A stretch of DNA of 64,000 nucleotides from Capillidium heterosporum (taxonomy: Eukaryota; Entomophthoromycota; Entomophthoromycetes; Entomophthorales; Capillidiaceae). The stretch covers positions 2,108,001 through 2,172,000 of the forward strand of contig WBMQ01000003.1 in assembly GCA_016630905.1 (NCBI GenBank), written 5' to 3'. The notes under the pieces are model-generated. The model worked only from the letters and a program-made list of their open reading frames with translations. It was not told the origin of the DNA and did not search any database. How positions within the stretch are numbered: position 1 is the stretch's first letter; every line of letters starts with the position of its first letter. Positions 1-11,992 of the stretch are shown here, one piece after another. A program made the position numbers and the translations under genes.

Positions 1-321
1 TCAGTCCTACGCGAACTAGCAGTATCATGAGACGGGGACCTTATTGCTACTACTTTAGGCTCCAAGACCCAGGTACGCAAACATATAGCTGGCATGAATT
101 TGGATCAAAGCATAAATAAGTTACAATCGTTGGTCAACGCCTTTAGTCCGGTACTTTCAGTCGTCAAGCCACAGAAGGTATTTATGCTGAAGCCTTTGCC
201 AGAACGGTGGATCAAGGCTAACAATTTGGATTTGAACAAGGTAAGAAACTTGCAGGCTAAACAGAATAAGTTGAGAGGACTGATTGCCAAGTTAAACCCT
301 ATAGCCGATAAGTTGGGGTAG
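1..321 (+). pseudogene. C-terminal end of a tyrosinase gene, frameshifted, cut by window start
   Basis: The last 75 codons (94-321) closely match the C-terminal tail of the intact tyrosinase at 20960-22156: the HIAGMN, KPLP(E/D)RWIKANNL, KVRNL and LRGLIAKLNPIAD blocks recur in the same order. Upstream, frame 1 has a TGA at 28-30. Homology instead continues in frame 3 (SPTRTSSIMRR, matching TPKRTNNLSKR of the paralogue) up to a run of four G at 34-37, then moves to frame 1 (DLIATT). One extra G in that run explains the break. The copper-binding core lies outside the window. The gene could be a recent pseudogene, or intact with a homopolymer error in the assembly; the protein downstream of the break shows no other damage. 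Confidence 0.7.
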
Positions 322-1646
322 TCTGGTGGAATAAACTGATATTATTATATTTTATTATATTTTTTGGAGGATGGGTGATAGGGTGATATAGTGATATATA
401 CGCTTTGGTTTCTAATTGAAGATTATAGCAAGTAAAAATATGTAGGTAGACAACCAATAACAATGATTAGATGTTGAAAGTTAGTTGGAATCTAGCCATC
501 TGTTTGGTATCCGACTTTTATCCAAATTTATTGTAAATGAAACCAATACAAGTAGGAAAATAAATTTAGTAGAATTTCCTACTTGCGGAAGATCAACTTA
601 TGGGAAATTTCTCAAGTTGGCCAATTACATTTTTTAATTTTACAAGCTATTGGAGTTCCTTCATAGGACGTACTACTTTGCTTCCACAGGTGAGGCATTT
701 TAATAGGCAAGTGCTTGAAACTAGAGTGCGTTAGGTTCCTCTAGGAAGAGTATTCGGTTAAAAGGTTTATTTATATCATATGTGATAAATATGCCAATAT
801 AGAAGATATTATAAGCTTGCAGATGTACACGTTGCCTTTATTACAATGAACTAGTTTAGCAGTAACTTGGATTGTACAGTTTATAATGCAGCTGATCGTA
901 AAACCTTTAGTTCTGTGACTGACTTTCCTCACTCCAACAGCTAATCCAATCAACCTTTTGCTTTAATTGGAAGGTGTAGCTTAAGGCCTGAGAAACTAGG
1001 TAATTTGAATTCGCCGAATGGATGTTCTCATTTAATAGCTTGTTTTGCAATCAATCGCTAGGCTTAAAATCGTCTACTGATTTAACCTCAATGTGAAGAC
1101 GAAACGAAAGGAGAAACAGCTGTGTCAATATATTGCAGTTTCTGGTGGCAATTGCATAGCTGAAATCATTTGGATAGCCTATAGTAGTTGAAAGGTGGTT
1201 CTGAGTCCGCTACTGTTGGTTGGGAAAGTTGACGATGGGATATTAGTTGTTCAGGAAGTCCAGGCATATCTTTAAAAGGTTTATTGGGAAAAGCTGCCTA
1301 GATTATGTGAGCAATTAGTGCAAATCAAATTCTCAAATGGATTTGTGAAACTTCTTTGATTCAGTGGCGATTGGAAAGGTATAAATTCCAGTGTCGTCCT
1401 TTAGCCTAGCCATTTTATCTTTGATCAAAATCACCTTTTTACTTTATTTGCAACTACGACTACAGCTGAATTCTAGCTTCAAACAACCTATCCTTTAACT
1501 AAATATAGCTTTCCAAGCGACTTCATTTTAAACACTCGTACCATAGACACTATAGATCTCCCCTTCTATTTATTATAAATACATTCGCCACGTATCAACA
1601 TTGATTGAATTACAGCGCTTAGACAAGTTTACATAGGTAACCAGAG
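322..1646. other. Intergenic, AT-rich; no gene seen
   Basis: Between the tyrosinase end and the carrier gene. Only short ORFs without recognisable protein features. The last ~75 bases hold the TATA-like element of the carrier gene. Confidence 0.6.
1574..1581 (+). promoter_or_regulatory. TATA-like element of the mitochondrial carrier gene
   Basis: TATAAATA lies 73 bp upstream of the ATG at 1647, similar in spacing to TATA boxes of other genes in this window. Confidence 0.4.
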
Positions 1647-2712
1647 ATGGCTATAAACACAAACGCCTACGCTTCGACCGCCAAGAGCCTGCCTTTGTTT
1701 TATAAACCAAATTTGAACCGTCCTATCCATCGACCCTCTAAGGCGGAAGTTAATGAGGTTAAAAGTAGCAAAGCCGTCAACTACCGGGGCTGGAGGCACA
1801 GCTTGGCAGGGGCTGGCGCTGGCTTAGTTGCTTCCATCGTAACTTGCCCTTTGGATCTCATCAAGACGCGACTGCAGCTACAAAGTAGTGTCGCTAACGT
1901 CTCAACTTCAAGCTCGGTCTACCGTGGGACTTTAAGTAAAATAGTTTGATTTAATGGCTAAACTAACGCACTAAATAGGCTCGTTATCCAAAATATTCCA
2001 CCAGGAGAATGGCATCCGCGGTTTATACCGTGGATTGAGCCCAACCATGATGGGATATCTACCTTCATGGGCCATCTACTTTGCCACCTACGACAAGTTC
2101 AAGGTGGAGATCGCTTCTAACTTTGGTTTACCTAAAAGTAACCCAATCGTTCACATGGGTTCAGCGACTTTGGCGGGATGTCTTTCAACTATATGTACGG
2201 CTCCCCTATGGGTAGTCAAGACACGCATCATGACTATGACTTTGAACGATAGCTACAAGTACCGAGGTATCTACCATGCCTTTCAAACAATTTGGCAAGT
2301 CGAAGGCTACAAAGGCTTCTTCAAAGGGCTGGCACCTAGTTTAATAGGTGTAAGTCACGTCATCGTCCAATTCCCACTCTACGAGGGCTTGAAGCGACAC
2401 TTTGCTAGACGTAGTGATGGTGCTAGTGTTGTTGATAAGAGGTCTATCATGGCGGCATCAACTTTAAGCATTATGGCGGCTAGCTTGTGCACTTACCCCC
2501 ACGAGGTAGTTCGGACCCGCTTGCAGGCCCAAGTTAAACCTCCGTTCAAGTATAAGGGGATCGGCGGTACTTGCAAAGTTATTTTGAAGGAGGAAGGGAT
2601 CAAGGGCTTCTACAAAGGATTCTCTACCAACTTGATTAGGATTGTACCCTGCTCTGCCCTCACTTTACTAACCTATGAAACGCTGTGTCGTTACCTTTCA
2701 TTCTACATGTAG
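1647..2712 (+). CDS. Mitochondrial carrier, NAD/pyrimidine-nucleotide type (YIA6/RIM2-like)
   Basis: Two exons, 1647-1935 and 1979-2712, give 340 aa. The 43-nt intron starts GTAAAA, ends ATAG and has a CTAAC branch-like site. Joining in phase 1 restores YRGTLSSLSKIF. Three SLC25 repeats each carry the signature Px(D/L/H)xx(K/R): PLDLIKTR near residue 68, PLWVVKTR, and PHEVVRTR. The stretch YRGLSPTMMGYLPSWAIYF and YPHEVVRTRLQ are what I know from NAD+ carriers (yeast YIA6/YEA6) and the related pyrimidine-nucleotide carriers, not from FAD or ADP/ATP carriers. The protein would sit in the mitochondrial inner membrane and exchange nucleotides with the matrix; the exact substrate cannot be set by eye. 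The length is close to YIA6. The N-terminal ~45 residues are unconserved. Confidence 0.85.
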
Positions 2713-3179
2713 GCCTCTTCATTTGATTTGAAGCACCTTTGTAAATACTAACTTTTGTCTGATCTTCCTTTTACCTTTTCTACCAATTCTTTGCATCTTC
2801 AGCTGGTATGGCTACATGACTTACAATGTACTGGATATACCCATGTAGGCTACTGTTATTTGTATCCAGGTGTTCTCGATAGTTATGTCTTTTAGCAGAA
2901 AATAGTGAAACACATGGTTCCGTAGCTTACTACTGCAAACCTATACAACCTTTCTAAATTCATGATATAGAAATAAATTTCATCAATGTGATCCTATTTT
3001 ATACTTTTCCAATATTCCATTGTATTTGGTTTATCGAACATAACATATAGAGTAGTATATATGTATATTGAAAGTTGTAGTGTTTGAGTATCGAGGTTAT
3101 TCAAAAGTAGATAATACTAATAATATATTTATAGTAATAGATAAAATTGGTATAATTACACAACTAACATTTAGCGTCA
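2713..3179. other. Convergent intergenic spacer; no gene seen
   Basis: Separates the 3' ends of the carrier gene and the minus-strand FAN1 gene. AT-rich, with no coding signal. Confidence 0.6.
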
Positions 3180-5593
3180 TTAATCCGAGGCTTTCATACC
3201 TGAATCCGTAAAAAGCTTAACGGTGCACAGCTCAGCCTTGAGCCCAGCTTTGACTAAAACATCGAGCCAGATCTAAATTTTCAAGGATCAGTAACATTCA
3301 AATTGAGGAAATTTACCTTTTGCTTATCGGATAGTTTGTCGTTGGGTCCTTTGACTTCGGCGAAGCGGACCTCATCCTCCTTCCACAGCGTCAGATCGGG
3401 GAAACCAGCTCGTGCGTAGCAGTAGTCCATGCAAATAAACCGCAATACTTCGGCTAGGGGCTTGGCTGGGAAGTTGGTAACAAAGGTGTTCAAATCGTCG
3501 TAGGCAAAGTCCCAGTTGAGGCCGGTGATGTTGGGTAATGTTGCACTCAGCTTGAAGTAGTTGCTCGTTAGCAGATCCATGGCCTCACCGGCTTCGATCT
3601 TTACAAGTAGCTCTTCGATCATGACTTTACGATCTATTGAATGAAGCGATTAATATAAAAGAGAGCAGGTCTTTTACCGATGTAGAAGGTGTCGGTGAAC
3701 AAGTCTTGGGGTGCACTTTGGTACTTGGTGTAGAAGACGTTAGGCCAGTCGCCGAACAGTATGGAGTAGAACAGTAAAGAAAACACAGTGAATATCAACC
3801 TACTTTCGCAGTGGCATCCGGTGTAGCCAAGCTTCTGGTAGTGCTGTAACGCTAGATCTTCAACTGTGCAGTTACCCCCATCTTCGCCACGGTAGATTCG
3901 TCGATCGGGAGCATCGGCGTACCGTGAGAAACTTCGTTCACCTTTTATAATAATTTTATTGAGCTTAGCTAACTGTTTCTCCTCCAGTATTTCAGGGTTG
4001 ATCTTGGGCAGTCGGTTGAGTTTAGATCGCGCTTTCTGGAGTGTAGCTATTCGTAGACATAACCCGTAGTTCGATGCTATATGTAAAATAGATTGATAAA
4101 AAAACCTAGTAAAAACTACCTCTGTCGACCTTAGGGTCATTTATGCCTTCAATGCAAGTCTGGTAGGCTAGCTCTAAGCCCAAATCCCTATCTTTCCAGT
4201 AGCGATGGTAGACCAGAGCTAGACGATGGTACCATTCACCTCGTTTCTTAGTACGAAACAGAGATTGGTCAAGCAGAGCCAGCAACATATCAACTTCCTC
4301 TTTGTACTTCTTCAAGCTCTTCAAGATAGCCGCTCGATTCCAGACCAAACGGGAGTATATATAGCCTATATGTGAGTAGATGAGCAACTACTATAGGAAC
4401 AAGCTTACCGGCAGTAAAATTGAGCATATACTTTGGCCCCGTGAAGTTTTTATATGCTTTGACGTAGTGCTTCAGCCCATTTGCGACATGCTCCGTCCGT
4501 TCAAGGGCTATCAAGTAGTCTTTAGAATCCTTCTCTCTCACTAGCTCGTGGAATTCTACTTCCAACTTTAACGCCGCCTCAAAATCCAAGAGAGCCTTCC
4601 TGTCCTTAAACACATCGGCTCTAGTGATCCTGTAATTGGGGAAGCAGGTCCGACCCATGCGAATGAGGATTTCAGTTGTCATACGCCTACCATCTACACT
4701 CAGCTGATGGTTGTGGATCAGGTGTACTCGATCAAAAGTCTCAAAGAAGGATGGAGTAAGTTGGATCATCTCACCTACATATATAAACATCTCAATTTTA
4801 AATCAATGTACCTGTCTGCTGGTTGACTCTATCAACAATACTAAGCTGTGTCTTTGATGAAGTTAACCCCCAGTTGGCGAAGCTGAATAAAGTAGGTTGC
4901 GATTTCTGGTTGTCTAGCACTACCTTTACTATAGTTGCTTTCTTCATCAAAATAAGAATGAGTTGTCAAATAAAAAGCTACCGATTTAAAATTGCCCTTC
5001 ATAAAGACATCCTTCTTAAACATCTCCTTCAACTCAGGTAACGAAAGCAAGTTCAACTTTTGCTCCAGGCTGATGTCAATATCAGTTATGGAGCTGATGA
5101 GAAACTCTTTTTGTATCAAGCCCTTTATCATCTGGTTGAGGTTAGGGAAGTTTTCCTGGTAGTTCTTGCCTAAAGCCGAAATTTTGATAAAGTCTCGTTT
5201 GCGTTGGAAAAGCCGTACCAAAAACTTTTGTTCCTCATCTTAAACTTTAAATTTAGCAGTTGAAAACAACTTACTTTTGAGATCGAGGTACCCGTTAATT
5301 ATATTCTTTTCCTGGTCATCTAATAGATGCATCTCATGGGTAAGTACTTCACCTAGCCAGCTGTCGAAAATATCCAACCCAGAGCTCAGATTCTCTTTCC
5401 GGTCTAAAATTTCCTTGAGGTCGATTGGTTCATCGATTATCTCCTTCAATTTTTGACTAGAGATGGTAAGCTCCTCGCTCATTTCTTGACTGGAGGAGAC
5501 GGTAAACTCCTCGCCCCCTTCTTGATTTGAGTTGCTTTTTTTGGAGCTGTTCAATTTTATCCATTTATCCTCTACTTTAATCTTCAAGGTCAT
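3180..5593 (-). CDS. FAN1: FAN1 structure-specific nuclease (VRR-NUC), eight exons
   Basis: Exons (minus strand): 5593-5275, 5238-4982, 4941-4812, 4774-4409, 4365-4120, 4076-3678, 3633-3317, 3272-3180. Introns are 36-44 nt, all GT-AG, and every phase closes, giving 708 aa. FAN1 landmarks appear in order: VRLFQRKRDF and SLPELKEMF (SAP-like region), GEMIQLTPSFFETFDRVHLI, YSRLVWNRAAILKSLKKY and RGEWYHRLALVYHRYWKD (TPR-like), GCHCES, then VRR-NUC GFPDLTLW...FAEVKGPNDKLSDKQ. Catalytic residues visible are D652, E665 and K667. FAN1 incises branched DNA in interstrand crosslink repair with FANCD2/FANCI in animals. No UBZ zinc finger is seen at the N-terminus (first ~100 residues are Ser/Glu-rich), as in S. 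pombe Fan1, which is of similar length. Reading the separate ORFs alone would miss about a fifth of the protein. Confidence 0.93.
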
Positions 5594-6379
5594 CTCTGCA
5601 ATCGAAAGTTAATAAATGTATACAACTTGATAAGTACTTTAGAAAAACAAAAGGCGTAGATAAATAAATAAAAACGTTGCTTGAAGTAGAATTGAATTTT
5701 CGCAAAGGGATAGTCCTATTACATGATTAGTAAACTCATATTGCCGTTGAAATATAATACCAAAATTAGATGTGTCAGATATCTTTAGTCGTTAACCTTA
5801 ATTAGATGGAACTGTTGCTATTTAGCTTTGCTGATGTACAAGTATTTAAAGTTGAAGGAAATTGTCTTTGTAGCAATTGAAAATAGAATTTACGTCAAAT
5901 AATTTTTGAATGGGAATATACCAACGGTCTATTAGTTCAAAAATCCTTTCTAGAAGATACCCAGCTTTGATTTGTCACAATCCTGCTGTGAGCTTGATTT
6001 TTTAAACATGTAATTGATGGGATCAATTGAACTCCTTTCTCTAAACAAGCAACAGAATTTTCAAATGGACAGCAGAGTCGAAATAAACAATCAACCTGCA
6101 AATCTCAAAGCTAAGGATATGCTTGATGAGGTGGACACTAAATCAATTAAACCCTGACGAAAGTGAAAATAGCATGTAAAGAATCCAGTGGTATTTTATC
6201 TAGATTTACAAGTTCAAGAGCGAAAGCAAGAGTAAGAGCGTCAACTAAAGAATTCATTTATAGTTTACAACACAGTTTACTTTTATTCAATATTAGTTAA
6301 CTCTGCAAAAGTACCAATATAATTCAACTTCGTTTCGAACTCAGCCTTACCTAAAAAAATACCATTGGATGTAATGGAA
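5594..6379. other. Intergenic, AT-rich; no gene seen
   Basis: 5' side of FAN1. No ORF with protein-like composition. The downstream end grades into the decayed repeat gene that follows. Confidence 0.5.
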
Positions 6380-8450
6380 GAAGGCTTACTTATATAGCTT
6401 TAATCTGTAGTGGTAAGGTTTAAAGGATAATATTATTTATTATCGGATTGCCATTTTAACTCTTTTATAGATACCATCTGACTTGAATGTGAAAGAAATT
6501 GGAGGTATCAATTACAATCACTTTGAGGCTATTGAGTTTCAACCAAAAAGTTGGTGTAAAGATATTTCTTTTAATTATAAAGTAAGCAATAGACACCTGT
6601 GAAAATTATAAAACAGATATAGATTTAGCTCGAAACTAATTTCTGAAATGTATTGAGACTATCAGTAAAGAGCAAAAGGTATATAAGTTGAGAGTTTTCA
6701 AATCTATCTAGTATTTTGAAATTATTTAGGATTTAGTTGCAGATCAAAGTAAGAGATTAGGAAAGTGGACAAAACCTACAAAAGCTTGAAATAAGAATGA
6801 ACTAAGGAAATTAGAGGAAAGAGAAAGAAGGAATGCTTTGATTGTTCTCTTAAAACCACCATCCACTCCTAAGGAAAAGTTTTTTACTTGCAACTACGCC
6901 TTCAACAAAGTTAGGAATACCTTACTATCCCACTACCTTAGTAACAGCCCTGAGCTTCTAAACTGGATCTGTATGAAGAAAGTTCATACATAATCCAAAG
7001 AAAAGGTTCATTTTTATTTTAAAGCATGCCTAACATTTACTTTTATCAACAAGGTGATTCTGATAGCTCACGCTAGCCTTGAGGAGTTTCTCAAATATGC
7101 TAGAGCGATAAAGATTGCCTACATGTACACGATGGACTTTGAAGCGAAATTCAAGATACTAGCAAATATTTAAAAGAGCTCTACTAAAGGTTGTGTTGAT
7201 ATCTAGCGATTCATGATTTGTAAAATTAGTTGATGGTGGCTGAGAAGATGCCAAGTTCTACTTCCCTATCCAAAATGAAGTCCATGTTTCACTGGAATCA
7301 AGTTCCTTATCGATTTGGAATTTAGTAGAGAAAACAGCAGGAAAGTTTAGAAATTCCAATAGTTGCTAGCTTTAACAGGCTTAGGAACAATCCATTGTCC
7401 ACGTTCTCACCTAAACATTGAATAGAGTTAAAGGTAACTGAAATACAAATGTGAAAAAAGCAATGTTCCATCCAGATCTAATTCAACTGAAGGATCAGTA
7501 AACAAATTTCTCTTATATACCAATGCATCCATTTCTAGATTTAATAAGATAGCAGTAACTAACATGCCCTTCAATTTCAAATATAGCTACCAATGATTGG
7601 AAAACCTTCTCAACACCAACAACTCTTCTTTCAATTTCATCTATCCCTACAAATCAATATCTTTAGAGTTGATCTAGAATACTATAGCTGCATGCTATAT
7701 ATGGCTATCATACTGAAGCTGGACTACCTGCAATTTATTAATGATATCGAGCAATACAATAAGATAACCGTCATTTACTACGGAACCGAGTTCAAGAATA
7801 TCGAATTATTCAATATATACCTCACCCGAACTAGGAAACGAACTTTAAATTTGGAGAAGGTGACCTACGGCTTGATTCCATTCTCTGAAGTTCAAGTGGC
7901 CAACTCTTCAAGGCACTTTTCAATGTAATCTTTAACCTTGAGCAGCTTCCTAAACTTTAAACTTACCCTTAGCTTGGAGCCAATCCCACTAACAAGGATA
8001 TTACTAAATGAGCTTGTGAATTCTTATATACATAAGTTGACTTTCGAATACTTATTGTTTAAGGTGATGCTATGGAGCTAGAATACTCTCAGAATGATAT
8101 ATTCCAAGTATCACAGATTAACAAAACCACCGAGTATATCATCATCAATAATTATATAGACTGCTTCGTTGCCAAACATTATGTCTGAAATTTTCAATGC
8201 AAAGACCATCTTACCAAACTAGAAATGAGTCAAGTACTGCGGATTGGAAGCCAACAACGGCCTCAAATGCACTACAGTTTCGATATAACTTCATTTTAAT
8301 ACATATCGCCCAACTGTATCAACTTTTAAGTATGTGCTAATCTGAAAAACAATATCAAAACCAAACTGCATCTCCAATAACTTTATGGTTAAGTTTGCTG
8401 ATTTCTTACCATAGTTTATCGATGATGTATTTCAAGTTGATAGGCAGTCC
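6380..8450 (+). pseudogene. Decayed repeat gene, copy A (LRR/F-box-like at best)
   Basis: Conceptual translation shows protein-like segments broken by stops and frame changes: KEKFFTCNYAFNKVRNTLLS with a following HYLSNSPELLNWICMKK, then VILIAHASLEEFLKYARAIK, then NKFLLYTNASISRFNKIAVT, and near 8150 TTEYIIINNYIDCF. A second copy lies in opposite orientation at 22690-24180. The alternation of short leucine/isoleucine segments suggests a leucine-rich or F-box/LRR protein, but I do not recognise the family with confidence. The 336-bp ORF at 7593-7928 is a surviving piece, not a gene. Boundaries are approximate; the 5' part before 6650 is weak. Confidence 0.6.
6855..7639 (+). repeat. Inverted repeat arm A (pairs with 23020-23805)
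   Basis: About 785 bp matches the reverse complement of 23020-23805 with roughly a dozen mismatches by eye, nearly all transitions, and no length change beyond one base. Outside the arm the two decayed genes remain alignable but differ strongly on both sides. Confidence 0.85.
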
Positions 8451-9139
8451 ACAGGCCTTTGTGTAAAACTAGTGCCACCAAAGTATAAAAAGACTTTTAC
8501 CTAGTAATGTTATATTGATTCTTTTCTATGCTACTCTCGTTTTAATGTGATCTTTAAATAAAAACTATGTATATCAATTTGTAAAATATAGTATGCTGCC
8601 ATTTAGACTAGAACTTTCCATAACTTTAAGTTATCAAAAGTTATTTTCATCAACGATATCTGTCCCTAGACCATCCAAAGTGGCAATGAGGAAATGCCGT
8701 AGGAGTCCTTGCTGAGACCACTTATTTACTTTTAGGCAGTCTTTAGAATACTATACAAGTTGACTGCTATATTATAGAGTATATGTCAAAAGTGTACATA
8801 TCAAAACATCTACAAATATCACATTTACTCTATTTTACAGACTGACTATTCATATATCACTTGTAAACTATTTAGAAAAGCAGCTATATACCTGCAGTCT
8901 GCGAATGATCAATTGTTCTCAAAATCCGATAAAATACAAAAATACCATTTTCACAAGTACTTTTGAACATTATCTATTAGTAGAAAACAATAAAATAAAT
9001 TATATACATATGTAATGATCACAGAGGTATTTCAATAATAAATTTAGCAAAAGAATCGCATTTATATAGAAAAATGTAAGGCAATCCCTACATCCTATCC
9101 CTAACTCTAAACCCATTGTTTGTAACTTTGACTAGTATG
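8451..9139. other. Intergenic, AT-rich; no gene seen
   Basis: Between decayed repeat gene A and the tyrosinase pseudogene. No coding signal recognised. Confidence 0.5.
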
Positions 9140-10260
9140 AGTTTATGGCTGTGCAAGGAAATCTGTAGACTTACTAAAGCTGTCAAAAGTTTATACAGAT
9201 ACAAACCCTGATTACTATACAGTTTGGAAAAACTATCATGACAGCATCACGACGTAGCTTGAAAAGCAAGATCCATGGGACCTGGCTTTTTTACTATACT
9301 ATAAACACTTCATTTATAACTACAAAGAAGAACTGCAAAAGTCCTATCTCAAGGTGCCACTCCCCTACTAGGATTGAATCTTGGATCCTGACCGACCCTA
9401 TTTGAGACCCGTTCTGAGTGACTTATACTTGGGTGAGAATAGGAACCACAGGAAAAGTTACGTCGGAGATACTGATATCTTCAAGGGTACAGAACTTAGT
9501 TTTCCAGGCTATCACTTTATAGCACGACAGTTCAACCAAGGCAGTAGCATCAGCCCATCTACGTTTCTAGATAAGATTGGCTCACTACTAAAAAAAGATA
9601 TTCCCGATTCTACTTTAAGTTGGAGGAAATGCACTCCAACGTTCATACTAACATTGGCAATGACTACGACTTTGGTCAATACATATCATCTAACGACCTT
9701 TATTTTATCTACATTACCCCCTCCTCAATTTACTGTGAAACAAGTGAAAACGCAAGAACAAGGATGTTGAGTATGAAGGCTGAATCTATCCTGGTAAAAG
9801 CAGTGCTAGTATCGACAACTTGTACAATTGCAATAGTGGTATAAAATTAGTAATGAAGATTGGGACTGGGCAAAGCAATTCCAGATATCGCTACAGATAC
9901 TTCAAGTACCCATGTGATATAGTACAGCCTAGAAGTGAGGATAGAGATTCTAGAGCAACTAAACTCAGTGTTACTGATATCAAAATTCAAAACCTACTTC
10001 AAGCATCTATAGCTAGTTAGCTTGATCAGGTCATTTAAAAATTGCGAAACTTGAAGGCCAAAGTCAAAATTTTGAACACGACTGCTTAAGCCGTACTACG
10101 AAGCTTCTTTTCAGATCGATTAAATCAGAGATCATATACAAGTTGGAAATATGATTAAAGGTGAATTCATTGGATTTCGGCATGGTTCACAAGCAGAACA
10201 CACATATTCAGTTTAAGAAGCCTGTGGATGAATTTTCTATTAACATCAACATCTTACCAA
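9140..10260 (+). pseudogene. Tyrosinase pseudogene
   Basis: Translation follows the tyrosinase paralogues with multiple lesions. The CuA region reads LLYYKHF where the others have a PWHRRF-type block, so its histidine is lost. The conserved YWDW reads Y-stop-D-stop near 9370. RPVLSDLYLGENRN near 9404-9450 matches the PVLSxLYMGGNGN block. A frame change precedes EEMHSNVHTNIGNDYDFGQY (9620 on), matching the CuB helix. LHHAF has become IYI, so the last CuB ligand is also gone. The C-terminal region (LDQVI, KLRNLKAKVK, near 10020-10070) is still visible beyond another frame change. Same strand as the other tyrosinases. Cannot encode an active enzyme. Confidence 0.85.
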
Positions 10261-10737
10261 CCTAAACTGCCCTATAAAATGCTATACAAATAAATTGAGT
10301 AGAGGGAGTTTTATATTTCTCGATCGTACCCAATTTCTATTTTAGCTACATTTTGCTCAAATATAGGAGATCGCAACAGGCTGGAAACACACCAACAGCT
10401 GAAATAAACTAATCAGCTTATTTACTAATAAAGTAATTAGCCTAATTCCCTATATGTAAAAATATACGATCAATCAGATCCCAAAAACCTCCATTTATGT
10501 TTATTTAAACCGTTTGACCAACCAAAGAATCTACCTATCTATTTAATCTGGAAAGTGCCCGATATTAAACGTAGGGTTCAATGCTCAAACCGTCTGCAGG
10601 TAGCTGATCTAACAGTTAAACTATAGGCAAGGTGGCGCTATATAAATCACCTTGCATATCAACCATATTTAGAAGGAAACGAAACTTGGAAAGCTTCAAG
10701 TTGCTTTAAGGGATTGAAGCTATTGTAAAGGTATTAG
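10261..10737. other. Upstream region of aquaglyceroporin 1
   Basis: AT-rich spacer. The only recognisable element is the TATA box at 10639. Confidence 0.5.
10639..10646 (+). promoter_or_regulatory. TATA box, aquaglyceroporin 1
   Basis: TATATAAA, 99 bp upstream of the ATG at 10738. Confidence 0.5.
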
Positions 10738-11778
10738 ATGTCGGAAAAGTTGAATGAGAACTGGCGACTAGCTCACCAAAGCATCAGAAAGGGCCCAGTC
10801 AAAGCTATGGAGGCGATGGAATCCTTGAAATCGAAGATGACTCAAAAATACGAGGAGTTGAAGGATGATCTCAAGAGTGACGACAAGGACCTACCCAACA
10901 ACTACATCAAGGAACCTAATTACTGTAAGGAAGGCATTGACATCGAGATGCAAAGTTCCCACGCTTCACGATCCTCACGGTTCTCTAAGTTTGTAACGTT
11001 TCGAGAAAGCATCCAGGAGTACCTAGCTGAGTTTTTGGGGAGTTTCATTTTGGTTGGCCTAGGATGCAGCTCCATAGCCCAAGCTGTCCTAAATCCAGCC
11101 GTTAAAACGAGTGGTTACTTGGTAGTTACGATCGGGTTCACCTTAGCTTTGACGTTAGGAGTGTACATCTCCCATACGATATCAGGCGCCCACCTCAATG
11201 CAGCAGTTACCTTGGCCCAGGCCATCTTGAGGAAATTCCCTTGGTACAAGGTCCCTGGATACGTCTTCAGTCAACTACTAGGAAGTTTCATGGGTGGCGC
11301 TTTAGTATTTTTAATTAATCTACCAGCTATAAATAATTATGACAAAGGGGTAAGGTCGACATTAGGAACGACTACAACAGCCGGCATATTCGCTACCTAC
11401 CCAGCTGCCTTCGTACCTACCTATTACGCTTTATTTTTGGAACTCATCAGTACAATGTTCTTGATCATCGGTATATGCTCAGTTACCGACCCAAAGAATA
11501 AGACCCCGCTTTGGATGATACCATATGCTGTCGGAGGTGTCATTGGATTAATTGGTTTGACAACTGGATGGCTGACTGGGTTCGCTTTGAATCCAACAAG
11601 GGATTTGGGTCCAAGATTGTTTACAGCCATGGCTGGCTATGGCAGTGATCCGTTTACTGCCAATAATTTTTACTTTTGGGTTCCCATCGTAGGGCCTATC
11701 TTAGGTGCTCTAACTGGGTATATCATCTATGATCTTTTGATAGCCCCTTTGAAGTTGAGTGAGAAGTCCAAGAGATAG
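10738..11778 (+). CDS. Aquaglyceroporin with atypical NAA/NPT pore motifs
   Basis: Intronless, 346 aa. MIP-family channel: a ~95-residue charged N-terminus, then YLAEFLGSFILVGLGCSS, AQAVLNPA, and the two half-helix loops. The first loop reads GAHLNAAVT (N154-A-A), not NPA. The second reads FALNPTRDLGPRLF (N285-P-T). The Asp after the second motif (NPxRD) is the mark of glycerol-conducting members such as GlpF. The replaced residues may alter pore geometry; yeast Fps1 also departs from NPA/NPA, so loss of function need not follow. Six membrane segments plus the two re-entrant loops can be followed. It is one of three paralogues within 7.6 kb. A TATA box lies 99 bp upstream. Expected role: glycerol/water movement across the plasma membrane. 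Confidence 0.93.
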   Translation: MSEKLNENWRLAHQSIRKGPVKAMEAMESLKSKMTQKYEELKDDLKSDDKDLPNNYIKEPNYCKEGIDIEMQSSHASRSSRFSKFVTFRESIQEYLAEFLGSFILVGLGCSSIAQAVLNPAVKTSGYLVVTIGFTLALTLGVYISHTISGAHLNAAVTLAQAILRKFPWYKVPGYVFSQLLGSFMGGALVFLINLPAINNYDKGVRSTLGTTTTAGIFATYPAAFVPTYYALFLELISTMFLIIGICSVTDPKNKTPLWMIPYAVGGVIGLIGLTTGWLTGFALNPTRDLGPRLFTAMAGYGSDPFTANNFYFWVPIVGPILGALTGYIIYDLLIAPLKLSEKSKR

Positions 11779-11992
11779 TAACTTTGGCCATTTGATAGGT
11801 ATATGTTGATAAAAGAATAAAATATATTCATTTTGAATATTTGATTTACTATTATGTACAAGCTATTTTTATATTTATAGCAATGCGTATTACAAACCAA
11901 AATATTTTATCGAAATAATATATAGTGGTTAAACTGGGACTTTTAAATACAAATTTAATACACACCATCCAAAAATGTACTTTTAAAAATTA

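Noticed and set aside
7593-7928. ORFs at 7593-7928 (+) and 22832-23065 (-) sharing MIGKPSQHQQLFFQF as a gene family
   Set aside because: The shared start lies in the inverted repeat arm, and both are leftovers of longer decayed genes.
9620-10020. Overlapping ORFs at 9381-10020 as separate genes
   Set aside because: They are frame-broken pieces of one tyrosinase pseudogene.
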